NCBI RefSeq assembly: GCF_001426705.1
Contig: NZ_LMFC01000001.1
Span: 547,789-611,788 of the forward strand
Length of the DNA: 64,000 nucleotides
Reading direction: 5' to 3'
Source: Cellulomonas sp. Root485
GTDB taxonomy: Bacteria > Actinomycetota > Actinomycetes > Actinomycetales > Cellulomonadaceae
This document shows positions 43,139-51,722 of this stretch, one piece after another. The notes below the pieces were generated by a model, which was not told the DNA's origin, ran no database searches, and worked only from the letters and a program-made list of their open reading frames with translations. The position numbers and the translations under genes were made by a program. Position 1 is the stretch's first letter. Each line of letters opens with the position of its first letter.

Positions 43139-43662
43139 CGTGTCCTCCGGATCGTCGTGACGTCGATGCGGTCACCCTCGTTGTCGCCGAGCAGCGGGCT
43201 CAGGTTCTGCCGTGCCTCGAACAGGTACCGCTTGACCGTCCCGGGGGACACGCCCATGCGGTCCGCCACGTCACGGACCGCGAGGTCGTCGACGTAGTGG
43301 AGCACCACGGCTGCCCGCTGCTGCGGGGGGAGCGACGCCAGAGCCCGGGCGATGTCGGCACGGCGGACGGCGGTGGTGTCGGGTCCGTCCGGTGCCGGTC
43401 CGCGGTCCGCGACCAGCGGGACCAGCCCGAGCCAGCGTCGGCGTCTGCGGTAGCCGTCGAGGAACACGTGCAGGATGGCGCGTCGGACGTACGCCTCGAG
43501 CCACTCGACGTCGGCACCGGACCGGCGCCGGGAGAACGTCCGGATGAGAGCCTCCTGGACGACGTCCTGTGCGGTCGCGTCGTCGCCGGTGAGCAGGTAG
43601 GCGTACGCCGTCAGCGCCGGTCCTCGTTCGCGGACCAGGCCGGCGAGCCGTTCGTCACCCAT
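43135..43662 (-). CDS. SigE-family ECF RNA polymerase sigma factor
   Basis: 175 residues with sigma region 2 (AYAYLLTGDDATAQDVVQEA, EWLEAYVRRAI) and region 4 (LPPQQRAAVVLHYVDDLAVRDVADRMGVSPGTVKRYLFEAR). The SigE-type ECF family of actinobacteria fits. Coupled to a membrane protein, so probably responsive to an envelope signal. Divergent from the YyaL-like gene, with a 144-bp shared regulatory region. Confidence 0.9.
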   Translation of the reverse strand: MGDERLAGLVRERGPALTAYAYLLTGDDATAQDVVQEALIRTFSRRRSGADVEWLEAYVRRAILHVFLDGYRRRRRWLGLVPLVADRGPAPDGPDTTAVRRADIARALASLPPQQRAAVVLHYVDDLAVRDVADRMGVSPGTVKRYLFEARQNLSPLLGDNEGDRIDVTTIRRTR

Positions 43663-43806
43663 GGATCACCTCTCTCGTGCCCTGCAGCCCCGACATCCTT
43701 GTGCCCCCAGACGTGCGGGAGGGCCGATCGGTTGTGCGGCGCGGCATGTTCACCCCGTCGCGGCGCTGCGGTAGCCCCGCTCCTGGTTCCGGCGGACGCT
43801 GGGTCG

Positions 43807-45828
43807 GTGACCAACCGCCTCGCGTCCGCGACGAGCCCCTACCTGCAGCAGCACGCCGGCAACCCGGTGGACTGGGTCGAGTGGGGCGACGCCGCGTTCG
43901 AGGAGGCGGCCGCCCGTGGTGTGCCCGTGCTGGTCTCGGTCGGGTACGCGGCGTGCCACTGGTGCCACGTCATGGCGCACGAGTCGTTCGAGGACCCGGC
44001 GACGGCCGCGTTCATGAACGAGCACTTCGTGTGCGTCAAGGTGGACCGCGAGGAGCGGCCCGACGTCGACGCCGTCTACATGGCGGCGACGCAGGCGATG
44101 ACGGGGTCGGGCGGCTGGCCGATGACGGTGTTCACGACGCCGACGGGCGAGCCGTTCTTCTGCGGCACGTACTTCCCGCCGCGGCGGGTGCGGGGGACGC
44201 CGTCGTTCACGGAGGTGCTGGCGAGCGTCGCGGCGGCGTGGACGACGCGCCGCGGCGAGGTGGAGGAGAGCGCCGGGATCATCGCGGAGGCCCTCGCCGA
44301 GCGGCCGGCGGAGGGTGAGGAGGTCGAGCCGTCCGTCGTCGACCGCGCTCTCACCGGACTGACGACCACGTTCGACGCCGCGCGCGGAGGGTTCGGCGGC
44401 GCCCCCAAGTTCCCGCCGTCGATGGTGCTGGAGTGGCTGCTGCGCCACCACGCGCGCACAGGGGACGCGCAGGCGCTCGCGATGGCGGAGACGACGCTCG
44501 ACGCGATGGCCCGCGGCGGGATGTACGACCAGCTGGCCGGTGGCTTCGCCCGGTACTCGGTGGACGCCGCATGGGTGGTGCCGCACTTCGAGAAGATGCT
44601 CTACGACAACGCGCTCCTGCTGCGGGTGTACCTGCACGCGTGGCGGGCGACGGGCTCGGCGCTCGCGCGCCGCATCGCGACGGAGACCGCGCAGTGGATG
44701 CTCGACGAGCTGCGCACGGGCGAAGGTGGGTTCGCGTCGTCGCTCGACGCGGACAGCGAGGGCCGCGAGGGTGCGTTCTACGCCTGGAGCCCCGCGCAGC
44801 TGCGGGAGGTGCTGGGGGACGACGACGGCGCCTGGGCGGCCTACGTCCTGGGCGTGACCGACGAGGGCACGTTCGAGCACGGGACCTCGGTGCTGCAACG
44901 GCGCGCCGACCCGACCGACGGCGGGCGGTTCGACGACGTGCGGGCGCGGCTGCGCGCGGACCGGGAACGGCGCCCGCGGCCTGCGCGCGACGACAAGGTC
45001 GTCTCCGGGTGGAACGGGCTGGCCGTCGCGGCGCTCGCGGAGGCGGGTGGTCTGCTCGACCGTCCCGACCTGCTCGATGCCGCGACGGAGGCAGCCCGCT
45101 TCCTGCTCGAGACGCACGCGCGCCGGGCGCCCGACGGGTCCGTGCGGCTGGTGCGGGCCTCGCGCGACGGGGCGGCCGGCTCCGCGCCCGGCGTGCTGGA
45201 GGACTACGCCCACGTGGCCGACGGGCTGCTGACACTCAGCGCCATCACGGGCGAGCAGGTGTGGTTCGGTGCCGCCGGGGAGCTGCTGGAGACAGCGCTG
45301 GTGCACTTCGCTGCGACGGACGGCGGGCTGCGGGACACGGCCGACGACGAGACCGACGCCGTCCTCGGCAGGATCCGGGCCCTCCAGGACCCCGCCGACG
45401 GGCCCACCCCGGCTGGTCAGTCCGCGGCGGCCGGCGCCCTCCTGACCTACGCCGCCCTCACGGGGTCGCTGCGGCACCGGGAGGCGGCCGAGCGCGCGCT
45501 GCGGGGTCCGCTGGGGATCGCGACCCGCTTCCCGCGGGCCGCGGGCGCCGCGCTCGCGGTGGTGGAGGCGCTCCTCGACGGGCCGCGCGAGGTGGCGGTC
45601 GTCGGGCGGGACGGCGACCCGGCCCGGCGGGCGCTGCACCTCGCGGCGTTGCGCTCGTCGGCCCCCGGGGTGGTCGTCGCGGTGGGGGAGCCGGGGGGTG
45701 ACGGGCTGCCGCTGCTCCGAGACCGACCGCTGGTCTCCGGCGTCGCGGCCGCCTACGTGTGCCGAGGGTTCGTGTGTGACCTCCCCACGACGAGCCCGGA
45801 CGCGCTGGCCAGGGAGCTCGGGCGGTGA
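43807..45828 (+). CDS. DUF255/YyaL thioredoxin-domain protein
   Basis: 673 residues. The N-terminal thioredoxin-like domain has CHWCH (C50 and C53) with [13 protein letters not shown]-type residues before it (here [14 protein letters not shown]), followed by a large alpha/alpha-barrel resembling N-acylglucosamine 2-epimerases ([35 protein letters not shown]). The family is widespread; the biochemical role is unsettled. GTG start at 43807 is set by the conserved N-terminus; the frame is open to 43297 only by GC bias. Confidence 0.9.
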   Translation: MTNRLASATSPYLQQHAGNPVDWVEWGDAAFEEAAARGVPVLVSVGYAACHWCHVMAHESFEDPATAAFMNEHFVCVKVDREERPDVDAVYMAATQAMTGSGGWPMTVFTTPTGEPFFCGTYFPPRRVRGTPSFTEVLASVAAAWTTRRGEVEESAGIIAEALAERPAEGEEVEPSVVDRALTGLTTTFDAARGGFGGAPKFPPSMVLEWLLRHHARTGDAQALAMAETTLDAMARGGMYDQLAGGFARYSVDAAWVVPHFEKMLYDNALLLRVYLHAWRATGSALARRIATETAQWMLDELRTGEGGFASSLDADSEGREGAFYAWSPAQLREVLGDDDGAWAAYVLGVTDEGTFEHGTSVLQRRADPTDGGRFDDVRARLRADRERRPRPARDDKVVSGWNGLAVAALAEAGGLLDRPDLLDAATEAARFLLETHARRAPDGSVRLVRASRDGAAGSAPGVLEDYAHVADGLLTLSAITGEQVWFGAAGELLETALVHFAATDGGLRDTADDETDAVLGRIRALQDPADGPTPAGQSAAAGALLTYAALTGSLRHREAAERALRGPLGIATRFPRAAGAALAVVEALLDGPREVAVVGRDGDPARRALHLAALRSSAPGVVVAVGEPGGDGLPLLRDRPLVSGVAAAYVCRGFVCDLPTTSPDALARELGR

Positions 45829-45856
45829 GCGGGAGGCGTCCGGCATCCGAGACTGC

Positions 45857-45885
45857 TTGACAGCATGTGGACGCGTGCTCACACT
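45857..45885 (+). promoter_or_regulatory. Promoter of the polycysteine leader peptide
   Basis: A consensus TTGACA (45857-45862), 17-base spacer and CACACT (45880-45885). The leader ATG lies six bases after the -10 box, so the transcript should start at the ATG. Confidence 0.75.
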
Positions 45886-45891
45886 CGTGGC

Positions 45892-45966
45892 ATGTCCACC
45901 ACCAGCATCGTGCGCCACGTCGACGTCATGTCGACGCGCCGGTGTCTGTGTCGAATGTGTCTCTGA
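45892..45966 (+). CDS. Leaderless polycysteine leader peptide (attenuator ORF)
   Basis: A 24-residue frame with no Shine-Dalgarno sequence, starting at the predicted transcription start and ending RRCLCRMCL: three cysteines in the last seven codons. It matches the pattern of leaderless polycysteine sORFs shown in mycobacteria to act as cysteine-responsive attenuators, and of the short actinobacterial leader peptides with an HVDxxxxxR motif (here HVDVMSTRR). About 154 nt of hairpin-rich RNA follow before the next gene. Confidence 0.7.
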   Translation: MSTTSIVRHVDVMSTRRCLCRMCL

Positions 45967-46005
45967 GGACTCCGTCCTCCCGGTCCCAGCAGCTCTGAGC
46001 AGCTC

Positions 46006-46082
46006 CCTGCAGGCGTCACGCCGCAGGTAGGACCTGACCCGCCGCCCCGCGGCGCAGCCCGACACCGTCCTCGACGACGGTG
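46006..46082 (+). promoter_or_regulatory. Hairpin-rich leader between polycysteine peptide and downstream gene
   Basis: Three hairpins follow one another: 46006-46027 (CCTGC/GCAGG and GGCG/CGCC stacked over a bulge), 46040-46054 (6 bp) and 46063-46082 (CACCGTC/GACGGTG, 7 bp). None has a T tract, so attenuation would be Rho-dependent or translational. A direct repeat AGCAGCT (45988-46003 region) precedes them. Confidence 0.45.
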
Positions 46083-46120
46083 CGGACCGACAGTGGACAT
46101 CGCCCGACCTGGAGCAGACC

Positions 46121-46375
46121 GTGCCGAACCGTACCCGTATCGACCTTCTCCCCATCCAGGAGGCCGTCGCGACAGCCTCGCCCAGCGCCTGGCGCGACGG
46201 GATCGTCATCTCCCGCGAGCCCGACACCGTCACCGTCGCCCTGCTGGACGGTGGCGCGACCGTGCTGGCCACGAGGGCAGCACCCGCGACCGGGGAGCCC
46301 GTCGCCGTGCACCTCGTGGCCGAGGTGGTCGCTCTCGGAGGCGCCTGGTACTCGGCGCGTCCGGTCGCCGGCTAG
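46121..46375 (+). CDS. Hypothetical protein downstream of the cysteine leader
   Basis: 84 residues from GTG with GGAG seven bases upstream. No cysteine, signal peptide or known domain; it reads as a small beta-rich protein (DTVTVALLDGGATVLATRA). It is the only gene downstream of the polycysteine leader on this strand, so it may respond to cysteine supply. It converges on and slightly overlaps the copper-protein gene. Confidence 0.6.
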   Translation: MPNRTRIDLLPIQEAVATASPSAWRDGIVISREPDTVTVALLDGGATVLATRAAPATGEPVAVHLVAEVVALGGAWYSARPVAG

Positions 46376-46776
46376 GCCGTCTGCATCGAGGACATCGCCG
46401 CCCGGCACGCCTCGACCATCGCCGTGCACGCCGAGGCGCAGATCCGGCAGTGCTCGGACATCTCCGCGTGCATCGCGCACTCGGCCGCGCAGGCCTCACC
46501 CATCGTCATGCACGCCGTCATCATCGAGGTCATGACGCCCATGTCGTAGCCGGCCGGGCGCATCATCATCCGCATCATCGTCGTCGCGACGTCCGCGGTG
46601 CTCATGCACATCGAGGCACATCGCCCCATGCCCTCGCCGCCGTCCGCGTCGGCACACATGGTGGCGGCCATCGCGGCTGCCGAGCACGCCTCGATGCAGT
46701 CCTGCATCATCGGCATCTTCATACCGGCCATGTCCGCCATCGGCATGGACTTCATCATGTCGGCCATCATGCTCAT
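46372..46776 (-). CDS. Met/Cys-rich Csp-like copper-binding four-helix protein (DUF326)
   Basis: 134 residues, of which 33 are Met and 12 are Cys. An N-terminal Met-rich tail (MSMMADMMKSMPMADMAGMK) precedes a helical bundle with CxxxC spacings (DCIEAC, GRCASMC, HCRICASAC, MVEAC) like copper-storage proteins and DUF326 ferredoxin-like families. It probably binds many Cu(I) ions in the cytosol, as no signal peptide is present. ATG has GAGGGTGA at good spacing. Confidence 0.8.
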   Translation of the reverse strand: MSMMADMMKSMPMADMAGMKMPMMQDCIEACSAAAMAATMCADADGGEGMGRCASMCMSTADVATTMMRMMMRPAGYDMGVMTSMMTACMTMGEACAAECAMHAEMSEHCRICASACTAMVEACRAAMSSMQTA

Positions 46777-46880
46777 CGCTGGTCACCCTCCGTCGCTGCC
46801 CGTCCGGACCTGGTCCGAGCGACGTTACGCCGCGCTCGGGAGCCGCGCACCACCCCGGGACCGCGGACCGGGGGAGGGCC

Positions 46881-46912
46881 GAAACCGTCGACGAAACCGA
46901 CGTTTCTGAAAC
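46881..46912 (+). promoter_or_regulatory. GAAAC/GTTTC operator cluster before the lectin operon
   Basis: GAAAC occurs at 46881, 46893 and 46908 and GTTTC at 46902. They make one inverted repeat GAAAC-4 nt-GTTTC (46893-46906) and an overlapping GTTTC-T-GAAAC. The cluster sits just upstream of the -35 box and looks like binding sites for a LacI-type or other dimeric regulator. Confidence 0.5.
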
Positions 46913-46923
46913 ACTTCACATGA

Positions 46924-46952
46924 TTGACGGCATACATCATACGAGTTACGTT
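46924..46952 (+). promoter_or_regulatory. Promoter of the lectin-tagged secreted operon
   Basis: TTGACG (46924-46929), 17-base spacer and TACGTT (46947-46952), in an unusually AT-rich pocket. Predicted start near 46959 leaves a 112-nt leader before the first gene. Confidence 0.7.
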
Positions 46953-47070
46953 TTCGACCGGTTCGACCGCCCGAACAACGCCGTTCGAGAGAGCCGTCGG
47001 CTGCCAGCAGCGAGCGCCCTCACCGTCGAGGCGCGCTCAGCCGGCCCGCACCGTCAGGAGGCACGCCCGG

Positions 47071-49911
47071 ATGCTCCGCACTCGTCCACCACGTCGATCA
47101 GCCGCAGCGATGGCGCTCGCGCTGGTCGTCGGAGGTGTCACGGCGGTCGCCGTCGCCACGGCGACGCCGGCCGCAGCCGCCATCGACCCCACGGACTTCC
47201 AGCAGGTCACCCTCGCCAAGGGCCTCGGCGAGGTCGGTGAGCCGTTGACCATCTCGGTGCTGCCGGACCGGTCGGTCCTGCACACCGCGCGCAACGGCAC
47301 CCTGCGCCGCACCGACGTGAACGGCACGACCTCGGTGATCGGCAACATCCCCGTCTACACGCACGACGAGGAGGGTCTGCAGGGCGTCGCGGCGGACCCG
47401 AACTTCGCCACGAACCGCTACGTCTACCTGTACTACGCACCGCCGCTGAGCACCCCGAGCGGCGACGCGCCGGCCACCGGCAACGACTCGACCTGGGCGA
47501 CCTGGGCGGGGGTCAACCGCCTGTCGCGGTTCACGCTGAACTCGAACTTCACGGTCAACATGAGCAGCCAGGTGAACATCCTGGACGTGCCCGCGAACCG
47601 GGGCATCTGCTGCCACGTCGGCGGCGACCTCGACTTCGACGCGGCCGGCAACCTGTACCTGTCGACGGGTGACGACTCCAACCCGTTCGACTCGGCGGGG
47701 TACTCGCCCCTCGACGAGCGGACCAACCGCAACCCGGCCTACGACGCGCAGCGTTCCGCGGGCAACACCAACGACCTGCGGGGCAAGATCCTGCGGATCA
47801 AGGTCAACGCCAACGGCACGTACTCGATCCCGGCGGGCAACCAGTTCGCGCCCGGTACGGCGCAGACCCGGCCGGAGATCTACGCGATGGGGTTCCGCAA
47901 CCCCTTCCGGATGACCGTCGACAAGGGGACCGGCGTGGTCTACGTCGGCGACTACGGCCCGGACGCCGGCACCACGAGCTCCGCCCGCGGCCCCTCCGGC
48001 CAGGTCGAGTTCGACCGGGTCGCCGCGCCGGGTAACTACGGCTGGCCGTACTGCACCGGCAGCAACAGCACCGCCGAGACCTACAACGAGTGGAACTTCG
48101 CGACGAACAGCACCGGTGCGAAGTTCAGCTGTGCCGGCGGTCCGACCAACAACTCGTTCCGCAACACCGGCCGGCAGACGCTGCCACCCGCGCAGCCGGC
48201 CTGGATCCGCTACGCCGGTGACGCCGGCTCCCCGGCCGAGTTCGGCAGCGGCTCCGAGTCGCCGATGGCCGGCCCCGTGTACCGCTACGACGCGGCGAAC
48301 CCGTTGACGACGAAGTTCCCGCAGTCGCTGGACGGCAAGTTCTTCGCCGCCGAGTTCGGCCGCGGCTGGATCAAGCCGATCACGGTCAATGCCGACGGCT
48401 CCCGTGGCCTGATCGACTCGTTCCCGTGGAGCGGCAAGCAGGTCATCGACCTGCAGTTCGGCCCGGACGGCTCGCTGTACGTGCTGGACTACGGCGCCGG
48501 CTTCGGCAACGGCGACGCGAACTCCGCGCTGTACCGGTTCGACTACGTCGGCAGCGGCAACAACCGTGCCCCGACGGCCGCCGCCAGCGCCACCCCCACC
48601 TCAGGGACGGCACCGTTGACGGTGAGCTTCTCGTCGGCCGGCAGCAACGACCCGGACGGCGGCACGCTGTCCTACTCCTGGGCGTTCGGCGACGGCACCA
48701 CCTCGACCGCGGCCAACCCCACCAAGACGTACTCCGCCAACGGCTCCTACACCGCCACCTTGACGGTGCGGGACCCGCAGGGTGCCACCGGCACGTCCAG
48801 CGTGCAGGTCAGTGTCGGCAACACCGCGCCGAAGGTGGTCGTCAACCTGCCCTCCGCCGGGCAGCTGGTGTCGTTCGGCGACAGCGTCCCGTGGAGCGTC
48901 ACGGTCACCGACCCCGAGGACGGCACGATCGACTGCTCGAAGGTCACCATGGCCTATCAGCTCGGTCACGACCAGCACGCGCACAAGATCACCGAGCAGA
49001 CCGGGTGCTCCGGCACGATCGTCATCCCGGTGGACGGTGAGCACGACGACGCGGCGAACATCTTCCCGGTCTTCGACGCGTCGTACACCGACAACGGCGG
49101 GCTGACCACGCACGGCCAGAGCCTCCTGCAGCCGCGGCACCGTCAGGCGGAGCACTTCAGGACCTCCTCCGGCATCCTCACGTACTCCAAGACGACGGCC
49201 GAGGGGGGCATGACGGTCGGCGACATCCACAACGGCGACTGGATCCAGTTCGACCCGTACACGCTCAACAACGCCACCTCGGTGCTGCTGCGGGTGTCGT
49301 CGGCCGGCGCCGGGGGGACGGTGCAGCTCCGCACCGGCTCACCGACCGGCACGGTCATCGGCTCGGCGCAGATCCCGGTGACCGGCTCGTGGGAGACCTT
49401 CACCACCGTCACCGCCCCGATCAGCGGTGCCCCCGCGGGCACCACGTCGCTGTACCTCTCCTTCAGCGGCGGCACGGGCCTGCTGTTCGACGTGGACAGC
49501 TTCACCTTCAGCACCGGCACCCCGCCGTCCGGGGTGGGTCCGGTGAAGGGTCTGGCAGGCAAGTGCCTGGACGTGCGGGGCGGGGTCTCGACGGACGGCA
49601 CGCAGGTCCAGCTGTACTCCTGCTCGGGTGGTGCGCCCCAGACCTGGACGCGCACCGGTCAGACGCTGCGGGCGTACGGCAAGTGCCTGGACGTCAGCGG
49701 CGGAAGCACCGCAGACGGCGCCAAGGTGCACATCTGGACGTGCAACGGGGGCGCGAACCAGAGCTGGACCGCGCAGTCCGACGGCACGTTGCGCAACGCG
49801 CTCTCCGGCAAGTGCCTGGACGTGTACGGCAACAACTCCGCGGACGGCACCGTCGTGCACCAGTGGTCGTGCATCGCCAACGCGGCCAACCAGAAGTGGA
49901 TCTTGCCCTGA
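47071..49911 (+). CDS. Secreted PQQ-dependent sugar dehydrogenase-like protein, PKD-CBM6-ricin B lectin
   Basis: 946 residues from an ATG with AGGAGG upstream. Sec-type signal peptide ending near TPAAAAI; then a GSDH-type six-blade beta-propeller (about 40-495, with GICCHVGGDLDFD and MGFRNPFRMTVD), a PKD domain (about 505-590, YSWAFGDGTTSTAANPTKTY), a CBM6-like domain (about 690-815, GDWIQFDPYTLN) and a ricin-type beta-trefoil (822-946) with three KCLDV repeats and QxW boxes. It would oxidise sugars on the cell exterior if PQQ is available. First gene of a three-gene operon. Confidence 0.85.
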   Translation: MLRTRPPRRSAAAMALALVVGGVTAVAVATATPAAAAIDPTDFQQVTLAKGLGEVGEPLTISVLPDRSVLHTARNGTLRRTDVNGTTSVIGNIPVYTHDEEGLQGVAADPNFATNRYVYLYYAPPLSTPSGDAPATGNDSTWATWAGVNRLSRFTLNSNFTVNMSSQVNILDVPANRGICCHVGGDLDFDAAGNLYLSTGDDSNPFDSAGYSPLDERTNRNPAYDAQRSAGNTNDLRGKILRIKVNANGTYSIPAGNQFAPGTAQTRPEIYAMGFRNPFRMTVDKGTGVVYVGDYGPDAGTTSSARGPSGQVEFDRVAAPGNYGWPYCTGSNSTAETYNEWNFATNSTGAKFSCAGGPTNNSFRNTGRQTLPPAQPAWIRYAGDAGSPAEFGSGSESPMAGPVYRYDAANPLTTKFPQSLDGKFFAAEFGRGWIKPITVNADGSRGLIDSFPWSGKQVIDLQFGPDGSLYVLDYGAGFGNGDANSALYRFDYVGSGNNRAPTAAASATPTSGTAPLTVSFSSAGSNDPDGGTLSYSWAFGDGTTSTAANPTKTYSANGSYTATLTVRDPQGATGTSSVQVSVGNTAPKVVVNLPSAGQLVSFGDSVPWSVTVTDPEDGTIDCSKVTMAYQLGHDQHAHKITEQTGCSGTIVIPVDGEHDDAANIFPVFDASYTDNGGLTTHGQSLLQPRHRQAEHFRTSSGILTYSKTTAEGGMTVGDIHNGDWIQFDPYTLNNATSVLLRVSSAGAGGTVQLRTGSPTGTVIGSAQIPVTGSWETFTTVTAPISGAPAGTTSLYLSFSGGTGLLFDVDSFTFSTGTPPSGVGPVKGLAGKCLDVRGGVSTDGTQVQLYSCSGGAPQTWTRTGQTLRAYGKCLDVSGGSTADGAKVHIWTCNGGANQSWTAQSDGTLRNALSGKCLDVYGNNSADGTVVHQWSCIANAANQKWILP
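49534..49908 (+). repeat. Lectin module copy A (375 bp)
   Basis: This ricin-type lectin coding segment matches copy B at 51299-51673 along its whole length with no indels. Near identity in the first 60 bases (GGTGGGTCCGGTGAAGGG) and the last 40 suggests duplication or gene conversion between the neighbouring genes. Confidence 0.75.
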
Positions 49912-49978
49912 CCTGACGGGTCGCGCGCCCGCGCACCGCGCCGGCGCCCGACCCGCCCTCGTAGACGGAGGAAATCTG

Positions 49979-51676
49979 ATGCGCAGCCAACTCGTCGGTG
50001 CGGGCGCCGTTCTCGCGCTCGCCGCCGGCACCCTCGCCACAGCGATGCCGGCCTCGGCCGCGGACCCGCCGTACGACGTCCTCGTGTTCTCGAAGACCGC
50101 CGGCTTCCGGCACGACTCCATCCCGGCCGGCATCCAGGCGATCCGTGACCTGGGCGCGGCGAACTCCTTCACGGTCACCGCGACCGAGGACGCCGCCGCC
50201 TTCACGACGGCCAACCTCGCCCAGTACGAGACGGTCGTGTTCCTCAGCACCACCGGCGACGTGCTCAACGCCACCCAGCAGACCGCTTTCGAGTCGTACG
50301 TCCGCGGCGGCGGCGGCTATGTCGGCATCCACTCCGCGGCGGACACCGAGTACGACTGGTCCTTCTACGGGCAGCTCGTCGGCGCCTACTTCTCCTCGCA
50401 CCCGGCGATCCAGCAGGTCGGCGTCAGGACCGAGAACCGGGCGCACCCGGCGACGTCGCACCTGGCGCAGGTCTGGACCCGCACCGACGAGCTGTACAAC
50501 TACCGCACCAACCCGCGGTCCACCGCGCGTGTCCTGTCGACGCTCGACGAGTCGACCTACTCCGGCGGGACGATGGGCGCCGACCACCCGATCACCTGGT
50601 GCAAGACGCTCGACGGCGGACGGTCGTTCTACACCGGCCTCGGGCACAGCCAGTCGTCGTTCTCGGAGGCGGCGCTCCGCACCGAGATCCTCGGTGGGAT
50701 CCGCTACACCGCCAAGCGCGCCGACGCCGACTGCCGCCCGGAGACCGGGTACACGACGCTGTACAACGGCTCCACCACCGGCTGGTCGCAGGCCGGCCCC
50801 GGAGGTTTCACGAACACCGACGCCACCCTGACCACGTTCGGTGGGATGGGCCTGCTCTGGTACAACGCCAAGCAGTTCGGCTCGTACTCGCTCAAGGCGG
50901 ACTTCCGGGTGACCGGGGACAGCAACTCCGGCGTCTTCGTCGGGTTCCCCAACCCCGGCAACGACCCGAACATCGCGCAGAACCAGGGGTACGAGGTCCA
51001 GATCGACGCGACGGACGCCGCCGACCGCACCACCGGCGCGATCTACGGCGTCAGGTCCGCCGACATCGCCGCGCGCGACGCGGCGCTGAACCCGCCGGGG
51101 GAGTGGAACACCTTCGAGCTGCTCGTGGAGGGCCAGCGGCTGCGGGTGTACCTCAACGCGACCCTGATCAACGACTTCACCAACACGGACCCGAACCGCA
51201 ACCTCGACGGCTACGTCGGCATCCAGAACCACGGCGGCACGGACGCGGTCTCCTACCGCAACCTCCGGATCAAGGAGTCCGGGTCCCCGCAGACCGGGGT
51301 GGGTCCGGTGAAGGGGCTCGCGAGCAAGTGCCTGGACGTGCGGGGCGGGAGCTCGGCGAACGGCACGCAGATCCAGCTGTCCTCGTGCTCGGGTGGTGCG
51401 GGGCAGACCTGGACGCGCAGCGCCTCGACGCTGCAGGCGCTCGGCAAGTGCCTCGACATCAGCGGCAACAGCACGGCGAACGGCGCCAAGGTGCAGCTGT
51501 GGACGTGCAACGGCGGCGCGAACCAGACCTGGACGGCGCAGTCCGACTCCACGCTGCGCAACCCGCAGTCGGGCAAGTGCTTGGACGTCTCGGGCAACAA
51601 CCCCGCCGACGGCACCGTCGTGCACCTGTGGACGTGCATCGCGAACGCCGCCAACCAGAAGTGGATCCTGCCCTGA
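49979..51676 (+). CDS. Secreted ThuA / 3-keto-glycoside hydrolase-type (DUF1080) / ricin B lectin protein
   Basis: 565 residues from ATG with GGAGG upstream. Signal peptide (ending PASAAD), ThuA domain (about 30-250, with VFSKTAGFRHDSIPAGIQAI), a DUF1080 domain (about 260-435, YTTLYNGSTTGWSQAG; NSGVFVGFPNPG; GYVGIQNHGG) as in 3-keto-disaccharide hydrolases, then a ricin-type beta-trefoil (441-565). ThuA and DUF1080 proteins are linked to 3-keto-sugar metabolism. The product of the upstream dehydrogenase may therefore be its substrate. Second gene of the operon, 67 bp after the first. Confidence 0.85.
   Translation: MRSQLVGAGAVLALAAGTLATAMPASAADPPYDVLVFSKTAGFRHDSIPAGIQAIRDLGAANSFTVTATEDAAAFTTANLAQYETVVFLSTTGDVLNATQQTAFESYVRGGGGYVGIHSAADTEYDWSFYGQLVGAYFSSHPAIQQVGVRTENRAHPATSHLAQVWTRTDELYNYRTNPRSTARVLSTLDESTYSGGTMGADHPITWCKTLDGGRSFYTGLGHSQSSFSEAALRTEILGGIRYTAKRADADCRPETGYTTLYNGSTTGWSQAGPGGFTNTDATLTTFGGMGLLWYNAKQFGSYSLKADFRVTGDSNSGVFVGFPNPGNDPNIAQNQGYEVQIDATDAADRTTGAIYGVRSADIAARDAALNPPGEWNTFELLVEGQRLRVYLNATLINDFTNTDPNRNLDGYVGIQNHGGTDAVSYRNLRIKESGSPQTGVGPVKGLASKCLDVRGGSSANGTQIQLSSCSGGAGQTWTRSASTLQALGKCLDISGNSTANGAKVQLWTCNGGANQTWTAQSDSTLRNPQSGKCLDVSGNNPADGTVVHLWTCIANAANQKWILP
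51299..51673 (+). repeat. Lectin module copy B (375 bp)
   Basis: Counterpart of copy A; the encoded 125-residue lectin domain has the same length and the same ending NAANQKWILP. Confidence 0.75.
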
Positions 51677-51722
51677 CCAGGCCCGACCTGACCTGCCTGA
51701 GCTGACAACCGAGGAGATTCTC

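Noticed and set aside
45879-46100. 73-residue minus-strand ORF over the cysteine leader
   Set aside because: Arg/His-rich, no ribosome binding site, and opposes a strong plus-strand promoter and leader.
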